Shown: positions 11,860 through 24,943, numbered from the stretch's first letter. The stretch is DNA of 64,000 bases from Alopecurus myosuroides (GCA_028641055.1 CM054062.1:135698682-135762681), one strand, 5' to 3'. A program made the numbers and translations. Notes: generated by a model from the letters alone, not told the origin.

Positions 11860-14800
11860 GGATTTCTTTGAGGATCTGTCGGCCTTCTTCTGGCGCTACA
11901 CAGCGCAAAAAGACTCCTGCTTCACTTCTCTTGTATAACTCTCCATTGATGATAGAATATCCTTTTGCTCGCCTCAGAATTTGTCTTGCTAATACTTCCT
12001 GCTGGGGTAACTCGCCCCGTGATAGGTAGGCCAGGAACGGCTCTGTCCACTCGGGAACAACACGTACTGTGGCCACAAGCTCCAAATCCGGGTCTTGATT
12101 TGCCAGTTCTTCCTCAGACTCGGTTTTAACTGATGGTCGCCATAGTTCATCCAGGAAAACATTAGGTGGAACCGGCTCTCTGCGCGAGCCGAGTCTGGCG
12201 AGCGCGTCTGCTGCCTCATTTTTTCTTCTGTCTATGTGCTCCACCTCATACCCGGAGAAACACCCGGCAACTCTATCAACCTCTCTGCGGTATGCTGCCA
12301 TAGTTGCATCTTTTCTATCCCAAGTTCCTGAGACCTGCTGTACCACAAGGTCCGAATCTCCAAAGCATCGTATCCTCTTAATATTCATCTCCTTTGCTGC
12401 CTTTAAGCCGTGCAATAAGGCCTCATACTCGGCCACGTTGTTTGAACAATCAAAGTGAATCTGCAGCACGTAGCTCAACTTGTCTCCTTTGGGTGATGTT
12501 AGCACCACTCCAGCTCCTGACCCCTCGTATTGCTTGGAGCCATCGAAGTGCATGATCCAAGACTCGGAGTTTGGAGCCATGGTGGGCATGCCTGTGTGCG
12601 TCCAATCGTTAATAAAATCGACTAGAGCTTGAGATTTGATTGCTGACCTTGGCTCATAGTTGATGTGATAATCCCCCATCCTGATCGCCCACTTGGCTAT
12701 TCTACCTGTTGCATCCGAGTTTCTGATGATATCCGACATTGGTATAGAACTCACCACTGTTATGGGGTGTTCCTGAAAATATGGCTTCAACTTCCGGCTG
12801 GCCATGAAAACCCCGAAAACCAGCTTTTGCCAATGTGGATAACGCTGTTTTGCCTCTGATAGTACCTCACTGACGTCGTAAACCGGCCTCTGGACCGGGT
12901 ATTCTTTTCCATCTTCTTTTCGCTCGACAACAACCACCGCGCTAACCACCCGGGGCCCTGCTGCAACGTATAGCAACATAGGCTCTTTAGGACCCGGAGC
13001 TGCTAGGACTGGTGCCTCAGATAGCTGCTTTTTTAGTGCCTCGAACGCCTCGTCCGCCTCTTGATCCCATACGAATTTATCAGATTTTTTCAAGAGCCGG
13101 TACAAGGGTATTGCCTTTTCTCCGAGTCTGGATATAAACCGGCTGAGCGCTGCTACGCACCCTGTGAGCTTCTGAACATGTTTCAAATTTTCCGGGTTTT
13201 TCAGACTCTGGATAGCTTTGATTTTGTCCGGGTTTGCTTCAATTCCTCTCTCAGAAACGATAAAGCCAAGTAATTTCTCGGCTGGAACTCCAAAAACACA
13301 CTTTGTTGGGTTAAGTTTCATCTGATACCTTCTCAAGTTCTTGAATGTTTCCTTTAGATCATCGATAAATGTCTCCGCCTTTCTGGTCTTGATCACCACA
13401 TCGTCTACATAAGCATGGACGTTGCGCCCAATTTGGTCCTCGAAGCACTTCTGAATACACCGTTGATAGGTTGCGCCAGCGTTCTTTAATCCGAATGTCA
13501 TGGTTTTGTAACAAAAGGCCCCAAAAGGGGTTATGAATGATGTTTTCTCCCAATCCTCCTTCTTGAGCTTGATTTGATGATACCCGGAATATGCGTCCAG
13601 GAAACATAATAGGTCGCTGCCAGCTACTGCGTCTATGATCTGATCTATCCTTGGTAGAGAAAACGGTTCTGTTGGGCAATGCTTGTTGAGACTCGTGTAA
13701 TCAATGCACATCCTCCACTCATTGGTCTTTTTCATCACGAGAACCGGATTTGCTAACCAGTCCGGGTGAAACACTTCCATAATAAAGCCGGCTGTCAGCA
13801 GCCGAGCAATTTCTTCTCCTATAGCTTTCCTTCTTTCCTCATTCATCTTTCTCAAGCCCTGTTTCATGGGTCTGGACTTGGGATCGACGTGCAAACTGTG
13901 CTCTGCCAACTCTGTGGGGATACCCGACATATCGCTAGGCGTCCAGGCGAACACATCCTGATTTGAACGAATGAACTCCACAAGTGCTTTCTCCTGCTCG
14001 CTGTCCAAGTTAGATCCTATAGCAAATTGCTTAGAGGGATCACCCTCGACAAAAGCTACCATCTTGGTGTCCTGTGCTGCCTTGAATTTTGCTCTCTCAT
14101 CTTCAGTATTTGGTCTTTTTAACGCTGTTCTGTCATCCGGGTCTACTTGAGACCGGTAATACTTGAGTTCCTCTTTTCTGCAAGCTTGCTCCGCCATGGC
14201 TGCATCTCCTTCATCGCACTCAGTTGCTATATCCCGGCTCCCGTGTATGGTTATGGTCTGCTTGGGCCCCGGGATTTTTAGTTGTAGATACACATAACAC
14301 GGCCTGGCCATGAACTTGGCATAAGCCGGCCTTCCGAATAGCGCGTGATAAGGACTGCGCAACTTAACCACCTCGAAAGTAAGCCACTCGACTCGATAAT
14401 TATCCTTTGATTCTCCAAAAGCTACCTCCAATGTGATCTTTCCCTCGGGGCACGCTGAGTGACCCGGCACAATCCCGTGAAAAACCGTTGAACTCTTCTG
14501 TAGCTGAGACTCCTTGAGACCCATGCGTAGAAAGGTTTCCCAATACAAGATATTGATGCTACTTCCACCGTCCATTAGGACCTTTTTCAGCTCATAACCA
14601 TTAACTTGTGGTGCCACCACCAATGCTAAGACTCCCGGGTGTTCTATCCTTTCCGGGTGATCTCTTCTGCTCCATGTTACGTCCTGCTCTGACCATCTCA
14701 GGTATCTCGGAACAGCCGAAGAAACCGAGTTTACTGCTTGTTTCAGTATCTTTTTATCCTTGTTAGAAATTCCTGTGGTATGCACGTGATATTGTCCCAA

Positions 14801-15694
14801 TTGCTTGGGGTTAGCTTGGAAACCTCCAGCTCCCCCTTGGTTGTGACCCGGATTTCCGCCTGCCGGGTTGCCGGCTGGGGGTGGGCCGTTGCCCGGGTTT
14901 CCACCCGGACCCGGTCCTCCTCCCCGACCTGCACCGCGCATAGCCTTGTTTATCTCCTCATTCTTCCATCTCTGTAGGTCCGCACACTGCTCCAATGAGT
15001 GGTTAGCCGGCCTACCGTTCTTGCTGTGCTTTGGACACGCCATTCGAAAGATATCCCAATTGTTACCCGGCCTCGGTGGCCCTTGATAATTTCCTCCATT
15101 GTGGTTTCCAGCATTGAAATTTCCTTCTGCCCTAGGTCTCGAAGACCCGGCTTCTGTGCTAGCGACAAACTCGGAGCCTCCCTCAAACGGGCGCTTGTTC
15201 TGGTTGTTCCCATTGTTACCTCCATTGTTACCCGGCGCTGATCCATTGCCGGTTCCTCCACTATTATTTGTATTTGCATTTGCTTTCTTGTCACCGACAT
15301 CCTCTTCTATAGTGTCCGTTGCAGCGTGTTTGTTGCATGCATCCATTAGCTCTCCCGTCGTAACCTCTGAAGCATTTCGACTAGATTTCATGCGAGTTAA
15401 ATTTTGCACCAAAGGTATGTACTTGCACGTCTTTGCCATAGCTTGTAGCGCATCTTTGGGATGAATATCCGTAGATGAGTGAAGTATCTCCATAACCCGG
15501 CGCACCCAGCTGCGCGCCGATTCTCCTTTCTTTTGTACACATCGCTCTAGGTCATCAATAGTAAATAGCTTTCTGCACGTCCCATGAAAGTGCTTGATAA
15601 ACGCAGTTTTCAACTCCTCCCATGACTTGATAGATCCCTCCGGTAAATTATTGAACCATAACTTCGCTGCTCCTTCTGACATCATCAAGTACAT
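11741..15694 (-). pseudogene. gag C-terminus, protease, RT and two RNase H domains, Tat element
   Basis: A 1317-codon frame. Residues 1-130 finish the gag domain (LWFNNLPEGSIKSWEEL), followed by a Gly/Asn/Pro-rich linker to about 300. An aspartic protease follows with the lineage-type MDGGSS motif at 374-379. Reverse transcriptase spans about 600-830, with CFLDAYSGYHQ and the YVDD active site at 762-765. A Gypsy-type RNase H spans about 885-1030 and a second RNase H about 1045-1170, with Asp1051, Glu1089, Asp1113 and Asp1163 in the expected order. The N-terminal half of the integrase zinc finger comes next, before the frame is lost. In the first RNase H, YVAAGP replaces the motif with the first catalytic Asp, so only the second looks competent. 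The start is a frameshift junction, not a true initiation site. Confidence 0.92.
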
Positions 15695-16818
15695 GAACTT
15701 GGCTTGAAGATTTTTGATGCATTGCGAATCGACATAGCCATCTCATAACTGCTCAACCATGTTTCTGGATCCATAGTCGGCTCATAATTCACAACTTTAC
15801 CCGGTTCTTTGAATTTATCCGGGTAAGACTCAGCCCTGATGTCAGCCGACAGACACTTAGGCCCAGCGAGATTAGTCGGAACTGGCCTCACCCGGGAAAC
15901 ATGCGATCCTGCGGGAGGTGCGGCTGGACGCGGTACGGCTGGTGGTCCATGCGCCGCAGACCCGGCCGCGGCCCTCCTGGCTTTGGAACTATCCACGATA
16001 GCTTGGGCTGCTGATGCTGCTGGTACTGCCTGAACGCGGGGAGGAGGCGGCATTTGCTGCTGCTCTTCCCTCCGCTGCGCTGAACTTGTCTGGATATTGC
16101 CGGTATTGCCTCGTTGCTGGCTGATATATGGTGTCCCATGCATTCCACTTCTGTGATCCGGGTAATTAACTTGCTGCGCTACCGCAGTGCGCAATAGATC
16201 TATCGCCCGCCGGGTCTCCTCTGCGTGGGGTGACTCTCTCACGGGGATTTGATTCAATGCGAGCGTTGCTGCGTACACATTATCCATGGGGTTGTTGTAA
16301 TGACCTGCTGGTGTGCGAAATCGCGATGGTGGTGGTGGTGGTAATGTATTGCCGGTAGTGACTCCAGTCCGTAATGTGGGTAACCCGGCTTGTATGTTTG
16401 CCGGCTGTGCTCCTCCAGTTGCAGGTTGTTGTACGGTTCCTTGGTTTGCTGCTGGAATCGGTTGATCCTGAGGTGTGATAAATAGGTTGGTCGGGTTTAT
16501 AACTCCACCCGTTGCTGGTAACATGGTCTGATGCCTTTGACGCACCCTGGTTGTCTCTTCTCGGAGCCGGGTTTCCAATGCATCCAGCTCACGTTGGCGG
16601 GTGGCCATCCCTTGTCTCTCTGCTTCTACTTGCCTTCTCTGTTGCTCCAATGCACGACGGGCTACATCCAGGTCTCTAACACGTTCCGCCGCGTTTTCCG
16701 GAGTAATAACTGTGGCTAAAACGGTTGGATCCAGAATCAAGTTGTTGTTGAATAGGGCCGGGTGTTGCGGGTTTGAAGGACCCGCCCCTGGCGTCCGGTT
16801 TGCCAGATATCCGAACAT
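15685..16818 (-). pseudogene. gag N-terminal part, Tat element
   Basis: A 377-codon frame beginning MFGYLANRTPG. It contains an Arg/Glu-rich helical segment, probably coiled coil (about residues 35-95), then a long Pro/Gln/Ala-rich region. It ends in the start of the gag domain (MDPETWLSSYEMAMS), whose sequel is in another frame from 15694, so a frameshift falls near 15700. The upstream frame 17112-16825 is acidic with Ser/Glu runs and could be a further N-terminal piece. Which ATG is used cannot be decided here. Confidence 0.8.
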
Positions 16819-17474
16819 GTTTGCCTACAACTCGCTATCCGCTGCGTGGCTGGTAACTGATGCCGACTCTCCATCAACTCGGGTGAGAACCGGGTTTCCG
16901 TCAACCGGACCTTGCTGCTGAGCCAATGCTGGTGCAGTTCCGACTGTGGCCGCGGTCACGTTCCCTTGATTAAGATTGATCGCCGGGGCCGTGTAAACCG
17001 CAACCTGGCGCGTAATGCTTGGCGCAGATTCGTACTCTTCCTCTTCACTGCTATTTTCCTCGTACCGGTTCTCGAGCAGATGCAGGATGGACTCGGTATC
17101 ATCTTCTCTCATGACCCGGCCGCGCGGGGTCCATGCCGGCTCCTCCGGCTGTTCCCTCTTCGTGGGGGGCTCTTCTGTCGGATCTACCGCCCGACCGATT
17201 CTTCCCCATCTGATTGAACGTAGGTGGCTTCCCCTGACACAGAATCAAATCCGAAATCGTCAGGGACTGAACCGGACGTACGTACCATACCGATGAAGAC
17301 GTTGATCTGGCCGATTGTCACGACAGATCCGGATTCGAGCAGATCCGACTCTAGCCCCCAGCCGGAATCGTCCACCATCTTCTCTCCTTCGTGGTCGGTG
17401 TAGATCTCGCCGATGACAAGGTTCTCCATGTTCTTCCGAGCTTCTCCCGTGACGTAAACACCCTTGGACGTAGG

Positions 17475-17491
17475 CCCCACGGTGGGCGCCA
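17475..17491 (-). other. primer binding site of the Tat element
   Basis: Two bases after the end of the 5' LTR, the minus strand reads TGGCGCCCACCGTGGGG. It begins with TGG, the complement of a tRNA CCA end. I do not assign the tRNA. Confidence 0.7.
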
Positions 17492-17493
17492 AC

Positions 17494-17862
17494 TGTCGTG
17501 GGATAATCACGGCAGACGTTACCGGGGGTAACTTGTCTTGGGGCAAATCGACTCTGGTGTTTGGGAGAGGGTTTAGCTCAAGGGAAAACATGATGATATG
17601 CGATCTGCTAGCCGGCAATCAAGTCACCGAGTCTCCGATCTAAATATATTAACTCAACTCTCGTGTTACACTAGATACTCGATACCTAGCGATATTGCTC
17701 AAACTCTTGGATCTCTCTCGTCTAACCCTAGGGGCCGGCTTATATAATATCCGGACCACCTGGCCTACTCTCCAAGGCGCACTCTGAATCCTACCCGGAC
17801 ACTGCTTAGAAACCCTAAACTTCCTTATCGGAACCCACAATCCGGGTTACGAGGCCTACGTT
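17494..17862 (-). repeat. 5' LTR of the Tat element, cut by the gap
   Basis: This matches 4734-5100 almost perfectly. Differences include ACCGGGGGTAAC against ACCGAGGGTCAC just inside the end. The remaining part, about 107 bp by comparison with the other copy, is hidden in the run of Ns. Confidence 0.85.
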
Positions 17863-17962
17863 NNNNNNNNNNNNNNNNNNNNNNNNNNNNNNNNNNNNNN
17901 NNNNNNNNNNNNNNNNNNNNNNNNNNNNNNNNNNNNNNNNNNNNNNNNNNNNNNNNNNNNNN
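17863..17962. other. assembly gap (100 N)
   Basis: Exactly 100 Ns, the conventional placeholder for a gap of unknown size. The left side is Tat LTR and the right side is LINE sequence, so the LTR end, the target-site copy and possibly more are missing. Confidence 0.99.
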
Positions 17963-18700
17963 CGGCCCCTCCTCCGGGTGGTACAATCTAGGAGGAGGGG
18001 GAATGATCAGCCACAACTGACGTGAGGCAGCGCAAGGAATAGCTCTCATGGAGCTCCTCCTAGTCCATTGAAAAGAACACTCTATCCAGACGGACTAGGG
18101 TCGGGGGATCGCGCTCGTTCGACGAGGTGTACCTGCGGCCCTGAAGGTAGGCCTCCTTCAGTTCGCAGTCGCTCAGGAAGCGCCTAAATATTCTCATCAT
18201 CCGCCGATCCAGGTTGCCATTGTTCTTGTCCTCGTCCTTGTAGATCATGTTAAAACCACCATAGAGCATCCACGGTCCTGGGCGTGTAGGGCGCACGTTG
18301 CGCAGCTCCGCGAGGAAAGCCACCTTGTCGGCATCATCGTGAGGACCGTAGAACCCCGTGATCCACCAGGAGGGTCTCCCATCCAAAGACCCATACGGAG
18401 AGCGAGTTGACATCAACGTGGAGGCTATCGAGCCTCACCAAAGAACCCATCCAAGCAATGATGATGCCCCCCTCGTACCAAGAGCCAACAAGCAGAAGTA
18501 ACCATCAAACTCCGAGCCTAGGGTTTCCATTATTACAGATGGGAATACATCAGCCAGTTTCGATTCCTACAAACATACAATGGAGGTGTCCGTCGAGCCA
18601 GTGAGGCTCCGGACGTTCGACCTGCGCGCGCGGTCGTTAATACCTCACACATTAAGAACCAAAACTCTAGGTTCGTACGACATAAGAACTACTTGGACAC
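17963..18700 (-). pseudogene. LINE ORF2 endonuclease (APE-type) fragment
   Basis: The minus strand encodes the start of plant LINE ORF2 in shifted frames. Near 18660-18420 it reads a typical NWNVRGLN-like start and a GGIIIAW-like segment. The frame 18416-18060 carries FYGPHDDADK, GPWMLYGGFNMIYKDEDK (the family's GGDFN motif, here altered) and LVRLDRVFFS. These belong to the endonuclease/exonuclease/phosphatase fold that nicks target DNA. Several frameshifts are present and the sequence ends at the gap, so this is non-functional. Confidence 0.8.
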
Positions 18701-18720
18701 CCTAATGCGACCTCGGGGGG

Positions 18721-20281
18721 TCAAGCCACCACCAGGCGACCACCCGAGGGCAACTCCGTAGGCGACGAGCAGCTTCTCCTCAGCGTCGAGACTGTCCAAC
18801 CGTAGAGATCGTGAATCGCCTCGATCATGTCATCCTCTAGTGGGACCTCAAAGAGGCGATGGAAGGCCTCCACGGCCTTGGAAGAAGGAGCGGCCTCATC
18901 CGCGATCAGACCCAACTTGCGCATAAGGTTCCTCTGAGCCCTCTTTGCGGTGTTTAGGTCACCCGGCTGCCTTGCGATCCGTGCACTTCTACGGGGCTAG
19001 AAGTTCATCTCAGCCAGGCGCCTACACGCCGGAGGCACCTGGAGTAAGACATTTGAACGTGATTTGGCGGCCGCCAGAAAGTCCCCTATCATGTGCAGAA
19101 CTATCGCTCCTCAAGCCTGAGACGCGCCCGGTCGAGTCCGACCGGAGATGATAGGCGGGGTGGCGAACCGACTTGTCCTCAACGACGATGTCGAATCCTC
19201 CTGAGGCCCCTCTTGCGTCGTGACCTCTTGAGCAACCTTGGCGGACGGAGAGAGATCCACACCAAAGGGCTCCGAGGGAGGGGAATCCTCCCGAGTCGTG
19301 CTCGGGGCATAGGAGGATAGGGTGCGGAGGATAGGGGAAAGCCCATCCAATGCGTCGAACCCATCACCCACCATGGTGTCACAACCAAGTCCCAGCCCAT
19401 CAGTGCACCCCAAGAGAGTCATCTCCCCAACCAGCAGCGGCCTGTTCAGCCCGGCCTGCACACAACCCAGCCCAGGTGTGGCCCCGGTGGGAGTGACACA
19501 AGCAAGGCCATCATCGGGCCTGTCCTCCTCGCCTGACCCTGGCGTGTTGTGCAGCGGCCCAGCGCGCAGCGCGGACGTGGCGCTCAGCCCCTGCGGGCTA
19601 CAGGGCCCAGAAACGACCCGAGACGCAGCCCCAGCCGAGAGGCCGACATCACCCACCGCGGGGCCCTCGAGCGTCACCCCCTCGCCCAGGCGTGGCCCAC
19701 TCCCGATCGCTGGGCCAGCGCGGACCTAGTCAAAAGGGGCCGCCTCCCTCGACACTGCCTGGCTTATCTCCCTACCACCAGTATGCACAGTAGGGACAGA
19801 GGAGAGTAAGCACAACGCGGAACCCTCTTTTGCAGCGGCAAGGACGGTGCGGCCCCCTCCCTCTCGGCACCAAGCGGCAGCCTTGGCTCACCTTCCGGCG
19901 TCTCCCTGGCCTCACAGCTCTTTTCAAAGGGGGCGCGTGCGTTGCCACGACCACAGGAGTGGGGACCAGCGAGACCAGCGCACCCACCATCGAGTGGCCA
20001 ACGGCCATGTCGAGCCCGTGGCGACCGACGCGCTTTTTTTGGCCTTGGCGCGAAGCCGTTTCCGCTGGCGGCGCGTCAGGATAGCAGGCGTAGGCGCCGA
20101 GCCCACCGCCACCCCTAATGTCAGCTGCCGCGTCATACCGACGTCGTGCAACCGGAGGAAAGGGGCGACCGGCGCGTTTGAACTGGCCGGAGCCGCGCCG
20201 CTCCCACCAGCGCCGGCGTTGCCCCGGGCACCATCAACCGACCACGAGTCCGGAATTCCCGGCGTATAGGAGTGAACGCGC
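18721..20281 (-). pseudogene. LINE ORF1, C-terminal two thirds
   Basis: GC-rich, with frames broken at several points. The segment 18924-18721 (MRKLGLIADEAAPSSKAVEA) matches the usual C-terminus of Triticeae LINE ORF1. Upstream lie low-complexity Pro/Gly/Ser stretches and a basic cluster RRQRKRLRAKAKK near 20100. It is the continuation of the piece at 35585-36857. ORF1 proteins of this group are RNA-binding partners of the LINE transcript. Confidence 0.7.
20277..20281. repeat. target-site duplication CGCGC, left copy
   Basis: Five bases immediately before the 5' LTR, identical to 35585-35589 after the 3' LTR. Confidence 0.9.
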
Positions 20282-23200
20282 TGTCACACCCCAGTTTTAG
20301 CACACTTGTATTACATAAGGGAATCCAATTTTTAGAGCCAACAAAAACTTTTATGGCCCTTGTGTAATCCATCATGTTGTATTGAGCTATGACTATCTAT
20401 GCAAGCAAGCATTTTTATTTAAAAGCCAATCACTTGTTTCTGATGATTTTGATCAATTTTGAATTATTTCTATTTTTATAATCCTTGAGACCCTAACTCA
20501 AAAACCATGTGACTATGTTGAAAACAACTTATATTTGAATATTGAATCAAGTGGAGTCAAGAAAACAAATTAACAAAAATGAAAACAAAAGTTTTGCTAA
20601 TAAAAACAACCTTTGAAAAACCAGTCAAGTAGGTGTTTTGCACCCTTGTTATTCATAGTATAAAAATTCACATTTTGGGATTTCAAGTCATCAATGTGAT
20701 CTTGGATATATAAACCACATTTTGGATAACCTAGTTTGAAAAGTGGAATCACAAAAACAATCTTTTGCTTGAAGTTTTTGTGCTAAGAAAATAAGGCAGA
20801 AATTTGGGATCTTTGGAAAACAGTGAAACAACACCAACTAGCACTTTTCTCACCTTGTTATCACCAAGCAATTGAAGTTCATATTTAAATTCTTTTGCTG
20901 TTTTGAAAAGTACTAAAGTTGGTTAACAGAACCATGCTTTGAAAATAAAATTTAAAGAATGTTTGAGGCCTGAAAACAAATCCAACTTTCAGCTAACCTC
21001 TCTGCATTTTCTAACACTTAGCAAAAATTCAGTAACTGTAACTTAACTGAATTTTTCGTTTTCAGAAAACAGTGCAATCGAGCGATTTTCAAATGCTTAT
21101 AACTTTTTGCTCACTCAATAATTTTGTGCACGGTTTGGAGCTTCTAGAAGCTGAATCCACCCACTCCCTCTCCTGCACCTTGTCTCGCAAGTGGGTTGAC
21201 TAACACGGGAGAGAGAGAGAGTTTCAGAGAGGGGAGAACGGGAGGGAGGGATGGGCGCCTGACAGTCTTCTCCCTATCCCCAGCCACAGTGGCGTTCGCC
21301 CGTGTTTCCTTCGACGTGCACCGCGCAAGTGGACGCATGAGCCCTCCAGGTGACGTTGGAACCTCCCAAGGGGCCAGGGTGAGCGACGCGGGACGTGCAC
21401 GACGCGCCCGCGGGCACACGGCCACACCCGAGCATGCGCCACCGTCGCCCCCTCTATTTAAGCAGCCCCCGAGCCCCTACTCTAGTGCACCACCCTCCAC
21501 ACCCATCACTATCACTCCCCACCCTGTCCATTGCTCCCGAGCTGCCCGCGGTAGCTCGAATCGCCGGGATTTTTCCGCGGCCACGGCGACAGCACGGGGC
21601 CAAGTACTCCCACCTCAGACCACCGCAGACTCTCCCACCCACCTAGATGCACTCCCCTACCTCCGTAGAATCATCCTGAGCCACCCCACGTTCCCTCGTT
21701 TGCAGAAGACCCGAAGACCTCGTCGGAGCCGCCGCAGAGCACGAGCAGGGCGCCGTCGACTGGAGCTACCCCGCGCCGTCTCTGTTGTACCCCTGCACTG
21801 CGTCGAGCTCACGCGACTCCCCCGACCTCTTCCCTTTGCTCTGCAACCCCCTAGGTGAGCTCCGTTCGATTCTCGCCGCCGGTCTCTGTGAGCTCGCCGG
21901 AGAAAGAAATAGAAACGAGGGAGAGAGAGGAAGAACGGCCGTGCGCCGTGGATCTCCGGATCTATGGCCACGCTTGAAAGGCGAAGCGGTACGCCTGTTC
22001 CCGCGCGTTGCGGAAGCGAGGCGGGACGCCAGGCGCAGTTGGGCCGCGCCACCAGGCGTTGAGCAGCCCACTGCCCTGTGGTTATTTCATTTTTGAAAAT
22101 ATCCAGGAAATGTCTGTTTTCTTTATTCGAAAATGAAAATGCTAAGCTCAACAATAAAATGTGCAAAAATTCCCAGAGGTGCATGAACAAAATCTTGAAC
22201 GTTGGCAACAAGCATATCTGGTTTTGGATGAACGAGGAACAAATGAAAAATCATGAACTGAGGACTGTCTGTGAGAATGAAAAGGGCATAACTTTTGAAT
22301 GGAATGTCTAAAATGAGCACACTAAAATTCCTAGAGTAGATCTTGACTGGATCTACCAGTAGGGCTTGACCTCACCCCAAGGTGAGCTACCATTTTGAAA
22401 TGGTATCCATTTTGGTAAAACACCAGTAGCATGTTCTGTGAATTTTAGGATTTATTTTATAGCACTTTTTGATGTAAATCCAATTGGATCTGTTAGATAT
22501 TAGATAGATCTATGTATTCCTAGATTTGTGTAAATTTTTGAGCTCTAGAATTAATTTGGCAACAGATCTAAGAAAATGCACTTTTCTGTTAGAAATAAAA
22601 TGAATAGAGTTGTTTTGTAAATAATTGTTTGTTAGTGCCAATCTGTTTTCTAGCATGTATAAATGATATGTTGAGTGTTCTTAGGTAGTTTTACTCACAG
22701 AGATGCCATGTCAAAAGAATCCATGCATGCTTAGTATTTGTTTGGACATTAAAATAAGCATAGTAGAAATCCCTAGATTTATTTCATTGAATACTTGTGA
22801 TGGAATGGTTTGCTAGATTTTTATCCTAATTGTAGAAGTATTTTTCACTTGGATCCAGTACCATTTTGGTACTGGTTAGTACATGTTTTCTTCTCCGGAA
22901 GTTTTCTTTTACTTCCTTTAGAGATGCATAGGTTTAAATATTAGTGCTAGTGTTAATGTTTTGCACTAGAATAGCTAGAAGCATTTTGTGCTATGAATTA
23001 TTTTGCTTCCACAAGATGGACCAGACGCTTAATACCTCCAAAATGACATGGAAAACCTAGTGGAACACCCACTGGTTCCATCTCATTTGGTTGAACAACA
23101 ACCTAGTTCAACTATAGTAGTTGTGGTAGTAATAGTGAATATTATTATCATTGGTGCATGCTTGTGTGGAATTATTTTAGGAGCTTGTGTATTATTTTTG

Positions 23201-24927
23201 TGAGTGTTTTTGCTTGTTGTATGTTATGTTTGGGTCAAGATGTTGTTTGGTAAGGTTCTGATAGGATGCATCTCTTTCCTTTTACGACGATAGAAAACGA
23301 CGAAGAAATAGTCGGGACGGGAGGATATTATTACCATACTTGTTGCGAGCAAGACGAAGATCCTCAGTACCTCCAAGGCAAGCCATCCTTAAAGCTTGCT
23401 GTTATATTCCTATTTATCAATATGCATGATCTACTTCTGAAGTTTTCAAAAAACTTGATTACCAAACTATTTTATTGAGTGAATATTATTACTACTACTA
23501 CTATATATATTATATATCACTTGCCATTAGTCAACTTGGTGTTACCAAGCCCTTAGCCACCATAAGGTATGTAAATACCATCTACGATAATAATTTTTAG
23601 TCCCTAAGTGGACACTTTTTAAAATGTGCTTTTGCAAAACTAAGGTATTCCTATGAAGAATCCACGGTGGAAAAACGGGACCTTGTTCACCGGAGGAAAA
23701 CGAGAAGGTGATTTCAAATGTTTTCAAAAGGCACATAACCTAGTCTTCGCTGGACAACCAAGATGTACTGCCACTCTACCCCTATATGGGTATGGGGCCT
23801 ATCTAGATGCTTGAACTTGTTAGTGTATGTTTTATTCCAAAGTGCTATAGAGAAGCTGTTTCTCTGAACCGAAGTGTCGCCAGGAGGGAGAAACGGGACA
23901 TACACAGTGTGGGATTAATTTTCCCTCCGGATGCGACAGCTGGGCCTCCCGACTAGGTAGGGCGGGACCTGATGCCGGGGAGAACAACCCATCTGAAGGA
24001 ATAAGCATATACTAGCTTGTGTCAGAGTGGACAGTTAGGATCAACTCTCTGGTGCTTGCATATCGCTGTGTCGATCCATGGGTGGTCCATGGAAGAGTTT
24101 TGGATCTAGTGGAATGTGTACCACCTCTGCAGAGTAAAACTATTCAGAATAGTCGAGCCCTCGGATATGGGCAGTTGAAAGGCCATGTAGCTAGTGTTGT
24201 GCTGAGTTTTTGAAAAGATGTTTTCAAAACAGAAGATCAGTACCTGGAAGGTACCAATGAAGTTTGGACATGTTGTCCCAAGAAGTTTTGCAAAGAAAAA
24301 CTTCCTTTTGTAAAACAAGTTTATAAAACCTCTTGTACATGCGATATCGACAAGAGAAAGAAAACTATATTATTTTCTTCTGAAGTATCTTCTTCAACAA
24401 AGATACAGATTAATATGACTGCAACTATGATGTCATCTTACATGAACATCATTGGTAGTAAGCCCTATGTATGACCTACCTATTCACCATATAAGCATGA
24501 TGCATTTGTAAGTGTATAAAGGATGTCTTGTTGAGTACATTCAAACGTACTCATTTGGTTTCGCCCTTGGTATATACTTGCCAGACTTTGAGGAGGTACC
24601 ACATGAGGAGGAATGCGAGGAAGAGTACTATTCCGACGACTACGCGAACTAGGCCCGGCTCCCGGTCAGCAGCCTGTCGGTAAAGGCTTGACATGGGCTA
24701 CCTACGTTTATCTTCCGCTGTTCTAGTTGTGGTAAGACTTTGTCTGTCCTGCGTGGCAGTAAATAAAGACTTGGTCATGTGACCCTTGGCTTGTAAGACT
24801 GCTTTTATTCGTGTAATGGATATTGTATCGGTGTACCACCTTCGTATGTTGTTCACGACTGATCTTCCTGGGATCGTGAATGTATGCATATGAGGGGTTC
24901 TGAACCTTCCGGTTTGGGGCCTCTACA
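20282..24927 (+). repeat. 5' LTR of the chromovirus
   Basis: 4646 bp, starting TGTCACACCCCAG and ending CCTCTACA. It holds a TATTTAA box at 21455-21461 after a GC-rich block, and a consensus donor CCCTAG/GTGAGC near 21853. That pattern fits a promoter and a leader intron, with the rest AT-rich. GC-rich reading frames in 21190-21860 occur on both strands and are not thought to be genes. Confidence 0.93.
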
Positions 24928-24931
24928 AAGT

Positions 24932-24943
24932 TGGTATCAGAGC
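24932..24943 (+). other. primer binding site (Met-tRNA type)
   Basis: TGGTATCAGAGC starts four bases after the LTR end. It is the complement of the 3' end of initiator Met-tRNA and is the commonest plant retrotransposon primer site. Confidence 0.9.

Larger units (their letters stand above)
4734..17862 (-). mobile_element. Tat-lineage Gypsy LTR retrotransposon with antisense ORF, right end in assembly gap
   Basis: A pair of matching LTRs starts TGTCGTGGGATAATC at 4734 and 17494 as read on the plus strand. They bracket a minus-strand gag-pol (16818-10769) and a plus-strand spliced gene (6164-9640). The gene order gag, protease, RT, RNase H, second RNase H, integrase, together with an extra antisense ORF between pol and the 3' LTR, is the known organisation of the Tat/Ogre-type lineage. 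The element's 5' LTR runs into a 100-N gap, so about 110 bp of it and the right target-site copy are not visible. Gag, pol and aORF all carry frameshifts, so this copy is not autonomous. Confidence 0.9.

Noticed and set aside
16320..16345. GGT repeat near 16330
   Set aside because: It encodes a proline run in gag on the minus strand.
21196..21858. 220-codon GC-rich plus-strand frame in the chromovirus 5' LTR
   Set aside because: Open frames occur on both strands because the block is GC-rich; the second LTR copy breaks the frame differently, and the block overlaps the TATA box and presumed leader.
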